64,000 bases of DNA from Methylophilus sp. 42 (GCF_000384155.1 NZ_KB913031.1:2784961-2848960), one strand, 5' to 3'. Positions 16,487 through 25,845 are shown, counted from the stretch's first letter. A program made the numbers and translations. Notes: generated by a model not told the origin, from the letters alone.

Positions 16487-16546
16487 CAAAACAAAAAAGA
16501 CCCAAGGCGTTAACCTTGAGTCTCTCTATAAATGGTGGCCCCTCTG
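16487..16546 (-). repeat. tRNA-Ile 3'-end plus terminator repeat, copy 3
   Basis: About 60 bp match the tRNA-Ile locus: the terminator unit, the spacer, the CCA end and the 3' acceptor strand (minus strand CAGAGGGGCCACCA). Identity stops within the T-stem. It follows the siderophore receptor gene (stop 16568) and would terminate it. Confidence 0.85.
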
Positions 16547-16567
16547 AGAGTAGCTCTCATCCTGAGA

Positions 16568-18694
16568 CTACTTGAACGAATAATTAGCCGTCAACATGAC
16601 TGTGAGTGGATCACCTGGATAACACTGGCTAATGCTGGCACAGCCTGCAATGTACTTCTTATTTGCAAGATTTCTGGCATTGAGTGCAAACCGCCATGAG
16701 GCCGTATTGTAATAAACAGCAGCATCAAACAAAGTATAAGATGGCACGTCAAAAGTGTTTTGCGTATCCCCTGCTTGCTCTCCAATATGTCTTGCACCAG
16801 CCCCAAAGCCTAAGCCCTGCGCCCAGCTAGTTAAATCATAACGCAACCATACATTAGCCATATTCTTGGCGACGAGGATGGGTCTTTTACCCAAGGTATT
16901 GGTTGTGCTCTTAGTGATTTCTGCATCAATGTATGAGTACGTCGCCACCAAATTCAATCGATCTGTTAATTGACCAGTTGTTTCAAACTCAAATCCTTTA
17001 TGTTGTTGCTCACCCGTTTGTATGCTAAAACCGGGGTTGCTAGGATCAGTGGTAGTTACATTCTGTCTCTTTAAGTCATATACCGCGAAAGTGGTACCGA
17101 ACTTATGATCTGGGGATTCGTATTTAATCCCGGCTTCGTGCTGCTCACCAGTTTCGGGTTTGAATGGAGAGCCATCTGCTGTGTTCCCTGTTAAGGGTAA
17201 AAATGACTCGCTAACACTGATGTAAGGTGACCAACCATTATCGAATGCATACAGTACACCTGCCTTACCTGTCGTTTTGGATGGATCAGCTTTGGTACGG
17301 CTGTTGTTGATTCGCGTTTGAACCAAATCTGTCTCATCGTGACGTACGCCAAGTTGCAGATTCCACCCATCACCAAATTTAATGAGGTCTTGGAGATATA
17401 AACCAGACTGCCTGGCCATATCACTCCCTGTACTACCGGCAACGACCACAGGTGCGCCAATCACTGCGGCACCATAGTTTGGTTGATATAGGTTAAGCGC
17501 GGTCAGGCTACGGTTAATGAAAGTTCGATCCATGTTGTAGTGCAGAATATCTGCACCTATTAACAGGTCATGTTTCAATCCCAAAGTGTTGAAATGGGCT
17601 GCCAACTGGTTATCAATCGTCCACATTTGAGCAGATAAATTTCGCACATTCAAACGACGTTGATAGTTACGCTTATTTGCCGTTAACCCATTGGTAGTAT
17701 CAGTAAAAGCACCATCCACATTGAAAGTGTTGTATCTGACATTTTGCTTAAAGGTAAAAGTGTCGTTGAAAATATGAGAAAACTCATAACCAAATAATGA
17801 AATTTCGGTTTCGTACTTATCGACACCAGGTACACCTACAAAACGACTGAAAGGGATATTACCGTTCGGGTTAGAAAGAACAGTGCCTTCTGCTGGCAAG
17901 CCACGCACAGGTACATAACGACTTTTTTGATAGCTCGTGAGTAAAGTAATGCTGGTGCGGTCACCCATATCCCATGTTAATGATGGCGCAATATAAGTAC
18001 GGCTACGGTCGACAAAATCCACCTGATCATTGCTTTCTGAAGTCAAGGCAACTAAGCGGTAACGTAACGTTCCATCCTTGTTCAAAGAATCAGAGAAATC
18101 AGCCGTCCATTGCTGCTGATCATAATTCCCTAGTGTCAGCCCTATGGTTGCCAATGGCTGATCCGTCGGGCGCTTACTCACAACGTTCGCAAAACCACCC
18201 GGGCCAGTTTGACCGTATAACACTGAAGCCGGACCCTTCATGACCTCTACACGCTCAAAGCCAAATGGCTCAGACTGCACCCACGCGGTGTCGTAAAACA
18301 TTCGCATACCGTCACGCAATACATAGTCGCTTTGAACAAATCCTCTGATAGAGAAATCATCAAGACCTCGTCTACCTCTTTGTCCGGCATCAACACCAGC
18401 AACAAACTTGAGCGTATCTGCTAGGGTTTGAGCGCCTTGGTCTCGTACTTGCTCGCTAGAAACGACTGAGATTGATTGTGCGGTTTCATTAATTGGCGTA
18501 TCTGATTTGGTAGCGGTACGTGCCTGGGAGGCTTTGTACTTATGGATAGGCCCAGTTGCAGACTCCTTAACCCTCTCGGTAGTCACAGCCACCTCAGGAA
18601 GGGTGTCAATTTGATTATTAATATCTTGAGCTAAGGAATTGATGAATGGATAGGACAACATCACCGCTAAAAATGAAGCGGGTTTAATTTTCAT
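16568..18694 (-). CDS. TonB-dependent siderophore receptor
   Basis: A 708-residue outer-membrane receptor of the FhuE/FpvA/FoxA group. A signal peptide (~1-22) precedes a TonB-box-like region (PEVAVTTERV), the plug domain (INETAQSISVVSSEQVRDQG, the IRGF motif, VEVMKGPASVLYGQTGPGG and VVSKRPTDQP) and a 22-strand barrel with the C-terminal FALNARNLANKKYIAGC and ending in an aromatic residue (NYSFK). It imports a ferric siderophore, probably hydroxamate-type, using TonB-ExbBD energy. A Fur-type box lies ~26 bp upstream and the PepSY-type membrane gene is divergent. It sits between two tRNA-type repeats. Confidence 0.93.
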   Translation of the reverse strand: MKIKPASFLAVMLSYPFINSLAQDINNQIDTLPEVAVTTERVKESATGPIHKYKASQARTATKSDTPINETAQSISVVSSEQVRDQGAQTLADTLKFVAGVDAGQRGRRGLDDFSIRGFVQSDYVLRDGMRMFYDTAWVQSEPFGFERVEVMKGPASVLYGQTGPGGFANVVSKRPTDQPLATIGLTLGNYDQQQWTADFSDSLNKDGTLRYRLVALTSESNDQVDFVDRSRTYIAPSLTWDMGDRTSITLLTSYQKSRYVPVRGLPAEGTVLSNPNGNIPFSRFVGVPGVDKYETEISLFGYEFSHIFNDTFTFKQNVRYNTFNVDGAFTDTTNGLTANKRNYQRRLNVRNLSAQMWTIDNQLAAHFNTLGLKHDLLIGADILHYNMDRTFINRSLTALNLYQPNYGAAVIGAPVVVAGSTGSDMARQSGLYLQDLIKFGDGWNLQLGVRHDETDLVQTRINNSRTKADPSKTTGKAGVLYAFDNGWSPYISVSESFLPLTGNTADGSPFKPETGEQHEAGIKYESPDHKFGTTFAVYDLKRQNVTTTDPSNPGFSIQTGEQQHKGFEFETTGQLTDRLNLVATYSYIDAEITKSTTNTLGKRPILVAKNMANVWLRYDLTSWAQGLGFGAGARHIGEQAGDTQNTFDVPSYTLFDAAVYYNTASWRFALNARNLANKKYIAGCASISQCYPGDPLTVMLTANYSFK

Positions 18695-18720
18695 TTGGTA
18701 ACTTTCGTGCGGGGTTAAAT

Positions 18721-18739
18721 GTTAACGATTCTCATTATC
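18721..18739. promoter_or_regulatory. Fur box upstream of the siderophore receptor
   Basis: GTTAACGATTCTCATTATC matches the 19-bp Fur consensus (GATAATGATAATCATTATC) at 15 of 19 positions by my count. It lies 26 bp before the receptor start and fits iron-dependent repression. Confidence 0.7.
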
Positions 18740-18957
18740 AAAATTATAACATTGAAGGTACAATAAATGACCTGATTAGCATTGGCAAAGTATTATTTTC
18801 GGTAAAGAGCCAGTGATCACTTTGCATCCCCAGACTCTTCACGATTCAATTGCTGATACTTATTTCCCGTGGACGATACTTAATGAATGTACGACAATTC
18901 ATCCTTAGCTCTTAACAAAGCCCCCCTCCAATAACTGCCAGATACCCCTATACCAGA

Positions 18958-19635
18958 ATGACTTCTACGATTACCCGCAAGGCAAAATCTCTACCCCCCA
19001 AACCGAATACAAGATCTCGCCGTAGTACGTTCTTAAAATGGTTGCGTGACATCCATGGCTGGCTAGGTCTTTGGGGTGCCGTTCTGGGTCTGCTGTTTGG
19101 TGCTACAGGCATCATTCATAATCACCGCACAGTATTGAAGATTGATTTGGAAAAACCACAATCAAATGAGATTCAAATAGCTGTGCCTGATGCAGCTAAG
19201 AAAAGCCCTAAAGCGATGGCTATCTGGCTACGCAAAGAGTTATCCATGGACAGAGAGCCTCGCATCAAAAAAGACCAGGCGGAAACTGTGTCATGGAACG
19301 GCCAAGACGTAAAGCAGCCAGAACATTGGGACATACGGTTTGTTGCACCTCAATATAAAGTCATTAGCGATTATTGGGTCGGGTCTAATATGGTGAAAAT
19401 CAAACGTACAGATGAAACATGGGTAGGTGCAATTGATAACTTCCACCGCGCTAATGGCGCAGGTGTAGGCTGGGTTTTATTAGCTGACAGTATTGGTGGA
19501 AGTATGATCCTGCTTTCTCTAACAGGCGTATTGCTGTGGACCGAGCTGAATCGACGTAAAACTGTGGGCGCAATCATCTTCGTGGCGTCCATCGCTGGCA
19601 TGTTATTAATAGGCTTCAAAACTATGTTTGCATAA
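18958..19635 (+). CDS. PepSY-associated membrane protein (putative siderophore-linked reductase component)
   Basis: This 225-residue protein has a first membrane helix in LRDIHGWLGLWGAVLGLLFG, a ~110-residue periplasmic part, a second helix (SIGGSMILLSLTGVLLWTEL) and a third (VGAIIFVASIAGMLLIGF). His in DIHGWLG and FHRANG, and GIIHNHR, are the positions typical of PepSY-TM proteins. Such proteins occur with TonB receptors and are thought to help reduce or release iron from ferric siderophores. It is divergent from the receptor gene across a 263-bp gap containing the Fur box. Confidence 0.82.
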   Translation: MTSTITRKAKSLPPKPNTRSRRSTFLKWLRDIHGWLGLWGAVLGLLFGATGIIHNHRTVLKIDLEKPQSNEIQIAVPDAAKKSPKAMAIWLRKELSMDREPRIKKDQAETVSWNGQDVKQPEHWDIRFVAPQYKVISDYWVGSNMVKIKRTDETWVGAIDNFHRANGAGVGWVLLADSIGGSMILLSLTGVLLWTELNRRKTVGAIIFVASIAGMLLIGFKTMFA

Positions 19636-19667
19636 CACTCACCAATACTCTGAAGTCCAAATTACCA

Positions 19668-19758
19668 CAAAACAAAAAAGACCCAAGGCGTTAACCTTGA
19701 GTCTCTCTATAAATGGTGGCCCCTCTGTGAGTCGAACACAGCACCAACGGATTATGAG
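19668..19758 (-). repeat. tRNA-Ile 3'-half plus terminator repeat, copy 4 (91 bp)
   Basis: This 91-bp block matches 31966-32056 at 89 of 91 positions by my alignment. It contains the terminator, the spacer, CCA and the tRNA from the first base of the anticodon loop (CTCATAA) to the 3' end, then stops abruptly. This is the footprint expected of an integrase attachment site in a tRNA gene. Confidence 0.92.
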
Positions 19759-19768
19759 GGAAAGCTAA

Positions 19769-20665
19769 TCAGGGAAACTTCTTAAATGTATTTGTCTTAC
19801 CAGTTTTTTTGTTTTTCAAAACCAGTTCATTTCTTTCAAAAGAGATGACTTCATCTTCGTCTTTCTTGTCATCATCTGATAGCTGTGGATTACTGTACAT
19901 ATAGGCCCAAAAGATTTTCTTATCACTCACATACCAATTGCCAGTACCGACAAAAATAAGCTTACCCTCGACTGAAACCTCAGCTTTGAAATTGAGATAT
20001 TGATCCATATTCATTTTTGCATTCACTGATTGCCCATTAGGTAGCGTAGAGTCTGAAGCCCAAGTCCCGATATAACCATCCTCCTCCCGCCTATCAGCTT
20101 GAGGAACCGTTGCTGGGTCTGCTATCTTTGCTGTTCGAAAAATGCTCACCACCTCTTTTAAAATCGCATCAGTATCAGGACTTTTCTGGTATTCGTTGAT
20201 CATTGCGCCATAAGCCTCTTTACCATCTGTCAAATGCACGCCTATCATCGCTTTAGGATTGTCAGGAGTTGGGCTATATAACAATTCAACGGCAGTAGCT
20301 TTCAATTTACCTTTTGTATTAAAGCCACCGCTGCCTTTTGACTTCGCATCGTTGTAAGCGGTTTTAATATCTCGATAAAACCCTTGCATATACACTTTAG
20401 GATCCAAGTAATCCTTAGGTAACTTATTAACAAGAATTGTGTATTGCAATTCGTCACCATTCCATATGGCGATGTACTTTACTGTTTTATCGATAGCCGG
20501 GATAACTTGATAAGTAATATCAAGGCCTTCGGGAAAATCAAAATCTTCTGAAAAATCAAACTCAAGCCCGGCAGGTACTACCAATGAACCTGCCATACAC
20601 ACGATGGAAAAGTTTAAAACCAAGAGAGTGGCTATTAAGTGAGTGATAGTTTTATAGAGGCGCAT
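19769..20665 (-). CDS. Exported protein, unknown
   Basis: I do not recognise this 298-residue protein. A signal peptide (~residues 1-24, cut after CMAG) is followed by an acidic Phe/Asp-rich stretch (LEFDFSEDFDFPEG). The N-terminal half (~30-180) ends near KEVVSIFRTAKI. The C-terminal part from GYIGTWASDSTLPNGQ has the look of a small beta-barrel with a Lys/Asp-rich loop (DDDKKDEDE). Copy 4 of the tRNA-type repeat directly follows and would terminate it. Confidence 0.55.
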   Translation of the reverse strand: MRLYKTITHLIATLLVLNFSIVCMAGSLVVPAGLEFDFSEDFDFPEGLDITYQVIPAIDKTVKYIAIWNGDELQYTILVNKLPKDYLDPKVYMQGFYRDIKTAYNDAKSKGSGGFNTKGKLKATAVELLYSPTPDNPKAMIGVHLTDGKEAYGAMINEYQKSPDTDAILKEVVSIFRTAKIADPATVPQADRREEDGYIGTWASDSTLPNGQSVNAKMNMDQYLNFKAEVSVEGKLIFVGTGNWYVSDKKIFWAYMYSNPQLSDDDKKDEDEVISFERNELVLKNKKTGKTNTFKKFP

Positions 20666-20849
20666 TGATAAATTCTTTTAAATATTATTGAACAGAAAGG
20701 ATAAACACATTCAAGAATAGGAATAATTCTCATTTATAATTATTATACGTAAATCATGTCCATTGTCGGTTATTCCGCTCAACAAGTTTTGAATGCTTTT
20801 TATGTAACCCGTCGCGGATGGTTACCCGCCAATAAAAACAACATTTAGT

Positions 20850-22223
20850 ATGAGCCAATATCTTAAGTGCATCTTATTTCTAGCCTGTTTTTCCCTATCC
20901 AGCCACAGCCTTGCAGAAGAGGAAACTGGTGTCTGGCTAATAGACAAAAATGGTTGCAAAGCATATTTGGTAGGTGCAGAGCCTAGTGACACTCTGTTAT
21001 GGGATGGCGATTGCATCGATGGCTATATCAGTGGCAAGGGGACTGCAATGCTTCGCAGTCATGGAAAACTATCCCTTACGATGAAAGCCTCCTTTTATAA
21101 GGGTCAAGCAGAGGGACACGCTATCGTTGAATATGCGGATGGTGCTAAATATGAAGGCACACTAGTCCATGGAGTGGAAGACGGCAGTGGCCGCCGCACT
21201 TGGCCTAATGGCGTTGTATATTCGGGACTCTTTTCAAAAGGTGAGATTCCAGCTAACAGGTTTAAGCAAGCAGACTATGTGGAAAAACCAGCCGCCAGCT
21301 TCCCAGAAGTCATGTCCTACTATGGACATAAAGGGAAAATCATATTACGAGCAAACATAGATCAAACAGGTAGAGTTACTGAATTAAAAGTAGATCAATC
21401 CCATCACCCCGCATTCGAGAAAGCAGCGATCAAAGCGATTCTAAAAGCCAAATTTTCACCAAGAAAACTAGATAACCAAGCAATCCCTGCTTGGGTTCAG
21501 GTACCGTTTACTTTCACATTTAAAGGAGATTTCAAAAAACAAGCCACATCTACATATCGCTCTGAATTAGAGGATCGATCTGATCCAGAAGTCACGGAGC
21601 CCGTTCAATACAAAGTCGTTGCCCCCGTAGTCTACCCCTTTGAGCTTTACCAACAATCAGTTGATGGTTCGGCAACAATCACCGCAACAATCAATCCAGC
21701 TGGGGAACCAAGTAATGTCAAAGTAATAAAGGCAACTCATGAAGCATTTGGACGGGCGACAAAAGCCATGATCGAATCTTCACTATTCACCCCAGCCTAC
21801 AAAGACAACGCACCCATATGGTCATCGTTTACCTTTGAACAAACATTCACCAAACTTGGACGTGATGTCGTCATCAGTGAAAATACGTTACAACTACTGG
21901 ATGAGCTAAACTCGAAAACACCAGATATCCATAAAATGCAGGAATTGGATAAAAAACTAAACCCACTTTACGCTCCTCGTCCGGTATTTCCGGCTGAATA
22001 TCGTGCTAAGGATGCCTCACAAAGGGTGCTAGTCGAGTTCTATGTTGATAAGCAAGGAGAGGTTCAACTACCGCACATCATCAAAGCAGACAATGAAGAT
22101 TTAGCTTGGATTGCTTTATCTACGGTTTCCAGATGGTTGTTTGAACCGCCAACAATCAAAGGTAAACCTGTGGATGTCGTTGCCAAGATCCCAGTGGTTT
22201 TCGAGATTGATGCCGTAGAATAG
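20850..22223 (+). CDS. Periplasmic MORN-repeat and triple TonB-C-like protein
   Basis: This 457-residue protein has an unusual layout: a signal peptide (~1-22, SSHSLAEEE); MORN-like repeats (GWxYEGxx style: YADGAKYEGTLVHG, WPNGVVYSGLF, ~residues 80-135); then three TonB C-terminal-like domains around residues 155-225, 260-325 and 370-455. Each has the pattern of a glycine-led strand, DxxGxVxxLKV, a helix and a final PxxxxGKP-type strand. There is no N-terminal TonB anchor and no proline-rich spanner, so it is not a classical energy transducer. A periplasmic binding role near TonB receptors is possible. Confidence 0.7.
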   Translation: MSQYLKCILFLACFSLSSHSLAEEETGVWLIDKNGCKAYLVGAEPSDTLLWDGDCIDGYISGKGTAMLRSHGKLSLTMKASFYKGQAEGHAIVEYADGAKYEGTLVHGVEDGSGRRTWPNGVVYSGLFSKGEIPANRFKQADYVEKPAASFPEVMSYYGHKGKIILRANIDQTGRVTELKVDQSHHPAFEKAAIKAILKAKFSPRKLDNQAIPAWVQVPFTFTFKGDFKKQATSTYRSELEDRSDPEVTEPVQYKVVAPVVYPFELYQQSVDGSATITATINPAGEPSNVKVIKATHEAFGRATKAMIESSLFTPAYKDNAPIWSSFTFEQTFTKLGRDVVISENTLQLLDELNSKTPDIHKMQELDKKLNPLYAPRPVFPAEYRAKDASQRVLVEFYVDKQGEVQLPHIIKADNEDLAWIALSTVSRWLFEPPTIKGKPVDVVAKIPVVFEIDAVE

Positions 22224-22243
22224 GTAAATAACAACTACTCACC

Positions 22244-22333
22244 CAAAAACAAAAAAGACCCAAGGCGCTAACCTTGAGTCTCTCTATGAAATAGTGGCAA
22301 CTCTGTGAGTCAAACACGACACTAATGGATTAG
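22244..22333 (-). repeat. tRNA-Ile 3'-half plus terminator repeat, copy 5 (diverged)
   Basis: The terminator part is nearly intact. The tRNA-derived part is recognisable (TCTGTGAGTCAAACACGAC...) but carries several substitutions and two small insertions relative to the gene at 32 kb. It looks like an old relic and follows the gene ending at 22353. Confidence 0.8.
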
Positions 22334-22352
22334 GATAATTTGAACCTAAGTT

Positions 22353-23036
22353 TCATTTATTACCACCAAGCTTTGGTTGGCATTCATTGGGGGTATCAGT
22401 TAACTCACACAAACCAATAGGGAAAAAGGACTGAAGTAACTCACCCAAAACTTGTGGAGTGATAGGCTGTGATTTAGGCTCAAATGACGCAACACGTTGC
22501 ATACGCTGAATGACATACATGTCATTAGCTCCCTTAAGCACAATATACACACCTATTTCACCTTCTCCAGCTTTCATCCCCCCAAGGTCATTTGGCAATT
22601 TACCGCAACCTAGTACTGCCACATGACCGCGAACCTCACCGAATGCCACATCCCCACCAGAAGCGACTACTGAATTGCCAGGGCAAACAGACTCTTTTTG
22701 TCCGGCCATTTTGCCAATTAGAGCTTTAGGCGTTGCATTTGCATTTTGTGCCAGATTCTTGAAACCAGTAACTGTAATAAGCTCTGTCCAATTGGCGGGG
22801 GTTTGGCCATCTAAAGCATAATTTAGACTAAAAAGCATTCCTTCAGGACGATTTGCTTTTCCAGAATTAACCAGCTTCCATCCACTAGGCAAGCCATGCA
22901 CTAAATTCTGGCTGAATATCGGAGTAGAAACGATTGTGCTATATGAAGACACACTCGGGCTTTCCTCTGAGTGGGCTGGACAAGAAATAATAAAGGCTGA
23001 TACCAATACAAAGAGAAGCGCTTTAATTAGATGCAT
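22353..23036 (-). CDS. Exported protein, unknown
   Basis: No family is recognised in this 227-residue protein. A signal peptide (~1-23, cut near CPAHSEES) is followed by a compact domain with Cys in KESVCPGNSVV and VLGCGKLP, and a Cys pair at the C-terminus (IGLCELTDTPNECQ). The two pairs suggest disulfides in the periplasm. It is encoded 46 bp after the lipoprotein gene on the same strand, so the two likely form an operon. Confidence 0.55.
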   Translation of the reverse strand: MHLIKALLFVLVSAFIISCPAHSEESPSVSSYSTIVSTPIFSQNLVHGLPSGWKLVNSGKANRPEGMLFSLNYALDGQTPANWTELITVTGFKNLAQNANATPKALIGKMAGQKESVCPGNSVVASGGDVAFGEVRGHVAVLGCGKLPNDLGGMKAGEGEIGVYIVLKGANDMYVIQRMQRVASFEPKSQPITPQVLGELLQSFFPIGLCELTDTPNECQPKLGGNK

Positions 23037-23082
23037 AATGCTTTTAATTAACCTTTAACAGTATAAGTAGAACAAAAGACGC

Positions 23083-23661
23083 TCAAATATATCCAGCTTT
23101 TTTAAGTCTACTAGTGAAGTCACTGGTGAATGCAGTTAATGGTGTTTGAGACCCTTCGAAATTCTTTCCTAGTAACGTATAACTCTGCTCCATGCCTTTA
23201 CCAAGAGTGACTGTTTCACCTTGATTATTCCTGCCATACTGCAAAGATGAATATGCCAAGATCAGGTTAATAGTATTCTCTGTGGCATTTTTGACATGTA
23301 CGATTTTGACTCGTATGAGGCCATCCCGCTTATTCTGGGCAATTAACTGTGCAACTAAGGTTTGGGAGTCAAGATTAGAGTTTGAATTGATAAACAATTG
23401 AGTTTTAACATGACGTTTATCCAAGTCTGCATACAAGGCTTCTGCAAGCTTTTGAGATGTTATGAACCAAGTGGACGAGGCTTTTATATCTTTGGGATCA
23501 TCGTAGCGTGGATTGAAGCCCTCGCCAGCCACGATGAGAATCCCCTGCTTGTTCAAATTAGGATCACCTGGACTGTCATCAATAGATGCACAACCAGCAG
23601 TGAGTAACATCGTAGTTAACAAAACTACGCCCCATATCATTCGACTAACTTTCACATCCAC
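23083..23661 (-). CDS. Putative lipoprotein, unknown
   Basis: A 192-residue protein with a lipobox (LLTAGC, lipidated Cys24) after a 14-residue hydrophobic segment. The mature part contains no motif I recognise; it has a mixed alpha/beta look, with DLDKRHVKTQLFINSN in the middle. Asp is not at position +2, so outer-membrane sorting is expected. It is followed on the same strand by the secreted protein gene at 22353-23036. Confidence 0.6.
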   Translation of the reverse strand: MDVKVSRMIWGVVLLTTMLLTAGCASIDDSPGDPNLNKQGILIVAGEGFNPRYDDPKDIKASSTWFITSQKLAEALYADLDKRHVKTQLFINSNSNLDSQTLVAQLIAQNKRDGLIRVKIVHVKNATENTINLILAYSSLQYGRNNQGETVTLGKGMEQSYTLLGKNFEGSQTPLTAFTSDFTSRLKKAGYI

Positions 23662-23739
23662 CCCTTTAATTTTTGTTATTTAGTTGAAGTATTGTCCAAG
23701 AAAGTTATTACAGTCAACTACAAGATCGCACGCCCGATC

Positions 23740-23842
23740 AATATTATAGTCAACGACTCTCACCGAGATCACCGTCGTATCGACCGGCCGCTGATTGCTT
23801 GGCTATAACTCAAGGCGAGTGACTATGAGCAGCGTTTGAGGC
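23740..23842 (-). repeat. attC-like repeat family, copy 4 (in a 324-bp gene-free stretch)
   Basis: GAGATCACCGTCGTATC (23765-23781) and CTCAAGGCGAGTGACTATGA (23810-23829) align with the interior and right arm of the copy at 15.8 kb; the left arm is degraded. The rest of the 23662-23985 gap holds CGACGAGTCGTCG (23939-23951) and CGAGTA/TACTCG (23950-23968) palindromes behind the LysR gene and no supported ORF. Confidence 0.5.
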
Positions 23843-23985
23843 TGCGAGTGGGCGGATTTCGAAGAGAGTAAAGCTCAGTAGTTGCGACTTGACGAACTGA
23901 CGAAACCGACGCTGCCCAGCTAGCAGCGCATCGAAAGGCGACGAGTCGTCGAGTAGTTCGGTTACTCGATTAGATTTGAATAGTA

Positions 23986-24885
23986 TCATTGATTATTATT
24001 TGTCATTTTTGCTATACAAAAGTCGATAAATTGCCTTATCCGTATAGGTATTTTTGTTCTCTCTGAGTAGTACATATATATCCCTAATCTAGGCACCCAA
24101 CCATCTGGGATAATTTGAATTAATTCTCCAGTCTCTAGTTCTTCTTTGATCAAATACTCGCTTAGCTGTCCGATTCCTATGCCGCGTTTAACTGCTTCAA
24201 TTTCTGCCTCAATGTTATTAAATCTAGCGACAGATGGAACATGTATGTAGCTCACTTCTCCATTCACATTGATTTCCCAAGGAAGCTCTTTCCCCGTTTG
24301 AGGATGTAAAAATCCAGTGCATCGATGCCCCTGAATGCCATTCAAGTCGACAGGCACACCATATTTCTGAATATATTGTGGTGATGCGCAAATCACAGAA
24401 ACAATGTCACCTAACTTTCTTGAAAGGACATTTTTATCTGGAGATTGACCAGTTCTGAAACCTATATCGATTCTCAGGGTAACGATGTCTACAAAATCAT
24501 CGCTAAGCATCAGATCAAAATGAACATCCGGATTTACTGACTGAAATTCATCTATCAAGGGTAATAGAATTCGATTCCCAAAAGCCAGTGGAGCGGCCAG
24601 CCTAATCATCCCACCCATACCTTGCTTACTTTCTTCAAGACCAACTATAGCATCTGTTAAAAGCTGCATACCTTGATTGGCATTTTGAAAAAGCCTTTCA
24701 CCATCTTCCGTCAGGCTTAAGTGCCTGGTTGATCGATGCAGTAATTTCAATCCAAGGTGCATTTCAAGTTGTTTTACGGCTTTGCTCACCGCCTGTGGAG
24801 ACACTCCCTGATCAATAGCAGCCTTTCTAAAACTCATGGCATTGGCTACGGCAAGGAACATAGTTAAAGGTCTGATCATCTGCAT
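23986..24885 (-). CDS. LysR-family transcriptional regulator
   Basis: A ~299-residue LysR regulator. The helix-turn-helix is SFRKAAIDQGVSPQAVSKAV near the N-terminus, followed by HLGLKLLHRSTRHLSLTEDG and the substrate-binding domain from ~residue 85. The frame is open to 24915, but Met at 24885 (MQMIRPLTMF) fits the family start best. It is divergent from the SDR gene at 25006 across a gap bearing a palindrome, so it very likely controls the 25.0-27.6 kb redox gene cluster. Confidence 0.88.
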   Translation of the reverse strand: MQMIRPLTMFLAVANAMSFRKAAIDQGVSPQAVSKAVKQLEMHLGLKLLHRSTRHLSLTEDGERLFQNANQGMQLLTDAIVGLEESKQGMGGMIRLAAPLAFGNRILLPLIDEFQSVNPDVHFDLMLSDDFVDIVTLRIDIGFRTGQSPDKNVLSRKLGDIVSVICASPQYIQKYGVPVDLNGIQGHRCTGFLHPQTGKELPWEINVNGEVSYIHVPSVARFNNIEAEIEAVKRGIGIGQLSEYLIKEELETGELIQIIPDGWVPRLGIYMYYSERTKIPIRIRQFIDFCIAKMTNNNQ

Positions 24886-24931
24886 ATAGGCAACTATAGG
24901 TTGATAATAAAACAATTATATTGAATATTTT

Positions 24932-24950
24932 ATTACTTTTTAATAGTAAT
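24932..24950. promoter_or_regulatory. Candidate LysR box
   Basis: ATTACT (24932-24937) and AGTAAT (24945-24950) form a perfect inverted repeat with a 7-bp AT-rich spacer between the divergent LysR and SDR genes; it fits the T-N11-A style of LysR sites. Confidence 0.5.
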
Positions 24951-25005
24951 TAATATGACCTCCATGTTCTGCATGTCGCGGTTCATTTAATTAAAGGAGA
25001 TAGTC

Positions 25006-25845
25006 ATGAGCACTCATTCAAAAGTATGGTTTATCACTGGTGCATCAAGAGGTTTTGGCGCTTTGATCGCAAAAGATGCATTGGATCGTGGCGATAAAGT
25101 CATCGCAACTGCACGCAATCCAAAAACAGTCATTGATGCATTGGGTAACCACCCAAATCTGCTTGCTTTAAAACTTGATGTTACAGATGAGGCTGCTTCC
25201 ATTCAGGCCGCAAAAGATGCGATTGCACAATTCTCACAAATTGACATTCTTGTGAACAATGCGGGTTATGGTTTGCTGGGTGCCGTTGAAGAGTCTGGCG
25301 ACAAAGAAGTAAAAGACCTGTTCAATACCAATGTATTCGGCTTACTAAGCGTGATTCGTGCGGTAGTGCCTTATATGCGCGAAAACAAAAGCGGCCACAT
25401 CATTAATATTTCCTCAATCGGCGGTTATGCCTCTTATCCAGGATGGGGAGTCTACTGCGCGACTAAGTTTGCAGTGGAAGCTTTGACTGAGTCACTGGCA
25501 TATGAGCTGCAACCTTTCGGGATCAAGGCGACAACAGTTGAACCAGGCTTCTTCCGTACCGACTTTCTGGACAGTACCTCCCTGGTTTCCACCGAAAAAT
25601 CATTCCCGGAATATGCTGAAACAGTGGGAGCAATGCGTGAGTTTGCTGCATCAGCTAATCATGCCCAGCCAGGTGATCCTACTAAGTTATCAAAAGCAAT
25701 CCTGAAATTAGTAGATAGTGAGAATCCTCCTTTGAGACTACCACTGGGTTCAGACACTGTTCACAAGATCAGTGAGAAAAATCAATTCGTTCAAAAAGAG
25801 TTGGACGCATGGAAAGACCTGGCTGTTTCTACTGACTATGTTTAA
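25006..25845 (+). CDS. Short-chain dehydrogenase/reductase
   Basis: A classical SDR of 279 residues. It has the cofactor motif TGASRGFG (~12-19), NNAGYG (~84-89), catalytic Ser in INISSIGG and the YCATK pair (Tyr and Lys, ~151-155). The Arg in TARNPK after the second strand favours NADP(H). The C-terminal extension matches the subgroup of carbonyl reductases often placed next to LysR genes. AAAGGAG ribosome-binding site 8 bases upstream. First gene of a probable four-gene operon. Confidence 0.9.
   Translation: MSTHSKVWFITGASRGFGALIAKDALDRGDKVIATARNPKTVIDALGNHPNLLALKLDVTDEAASIQAAKDAIAQFSQIDILVNNAGYGLLGAVEESGDKEVKDLFNTNVFGLLSVIRAVVPYMRENKSGHIINISSIGGYASYPGWGVYCATKFAVEALTESLAYELQPFGIKATTVEPGFFRTDFLDSTSLVSTEKSFPEYAETVGAMREFAASANHAQPGDPTKLSKAILKLVDSENPPLRLPLGSDTVHKISEKNQFVQKELDAWKDLAVSTDYV

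Noticed and set aside
20721-20740. Second Fur box upstream of the genes at 20665 and 20850
   Set aside because: The best alignment matches only about ten of nineteen consensus positions, within what an AT-rich stretch gives by chance.
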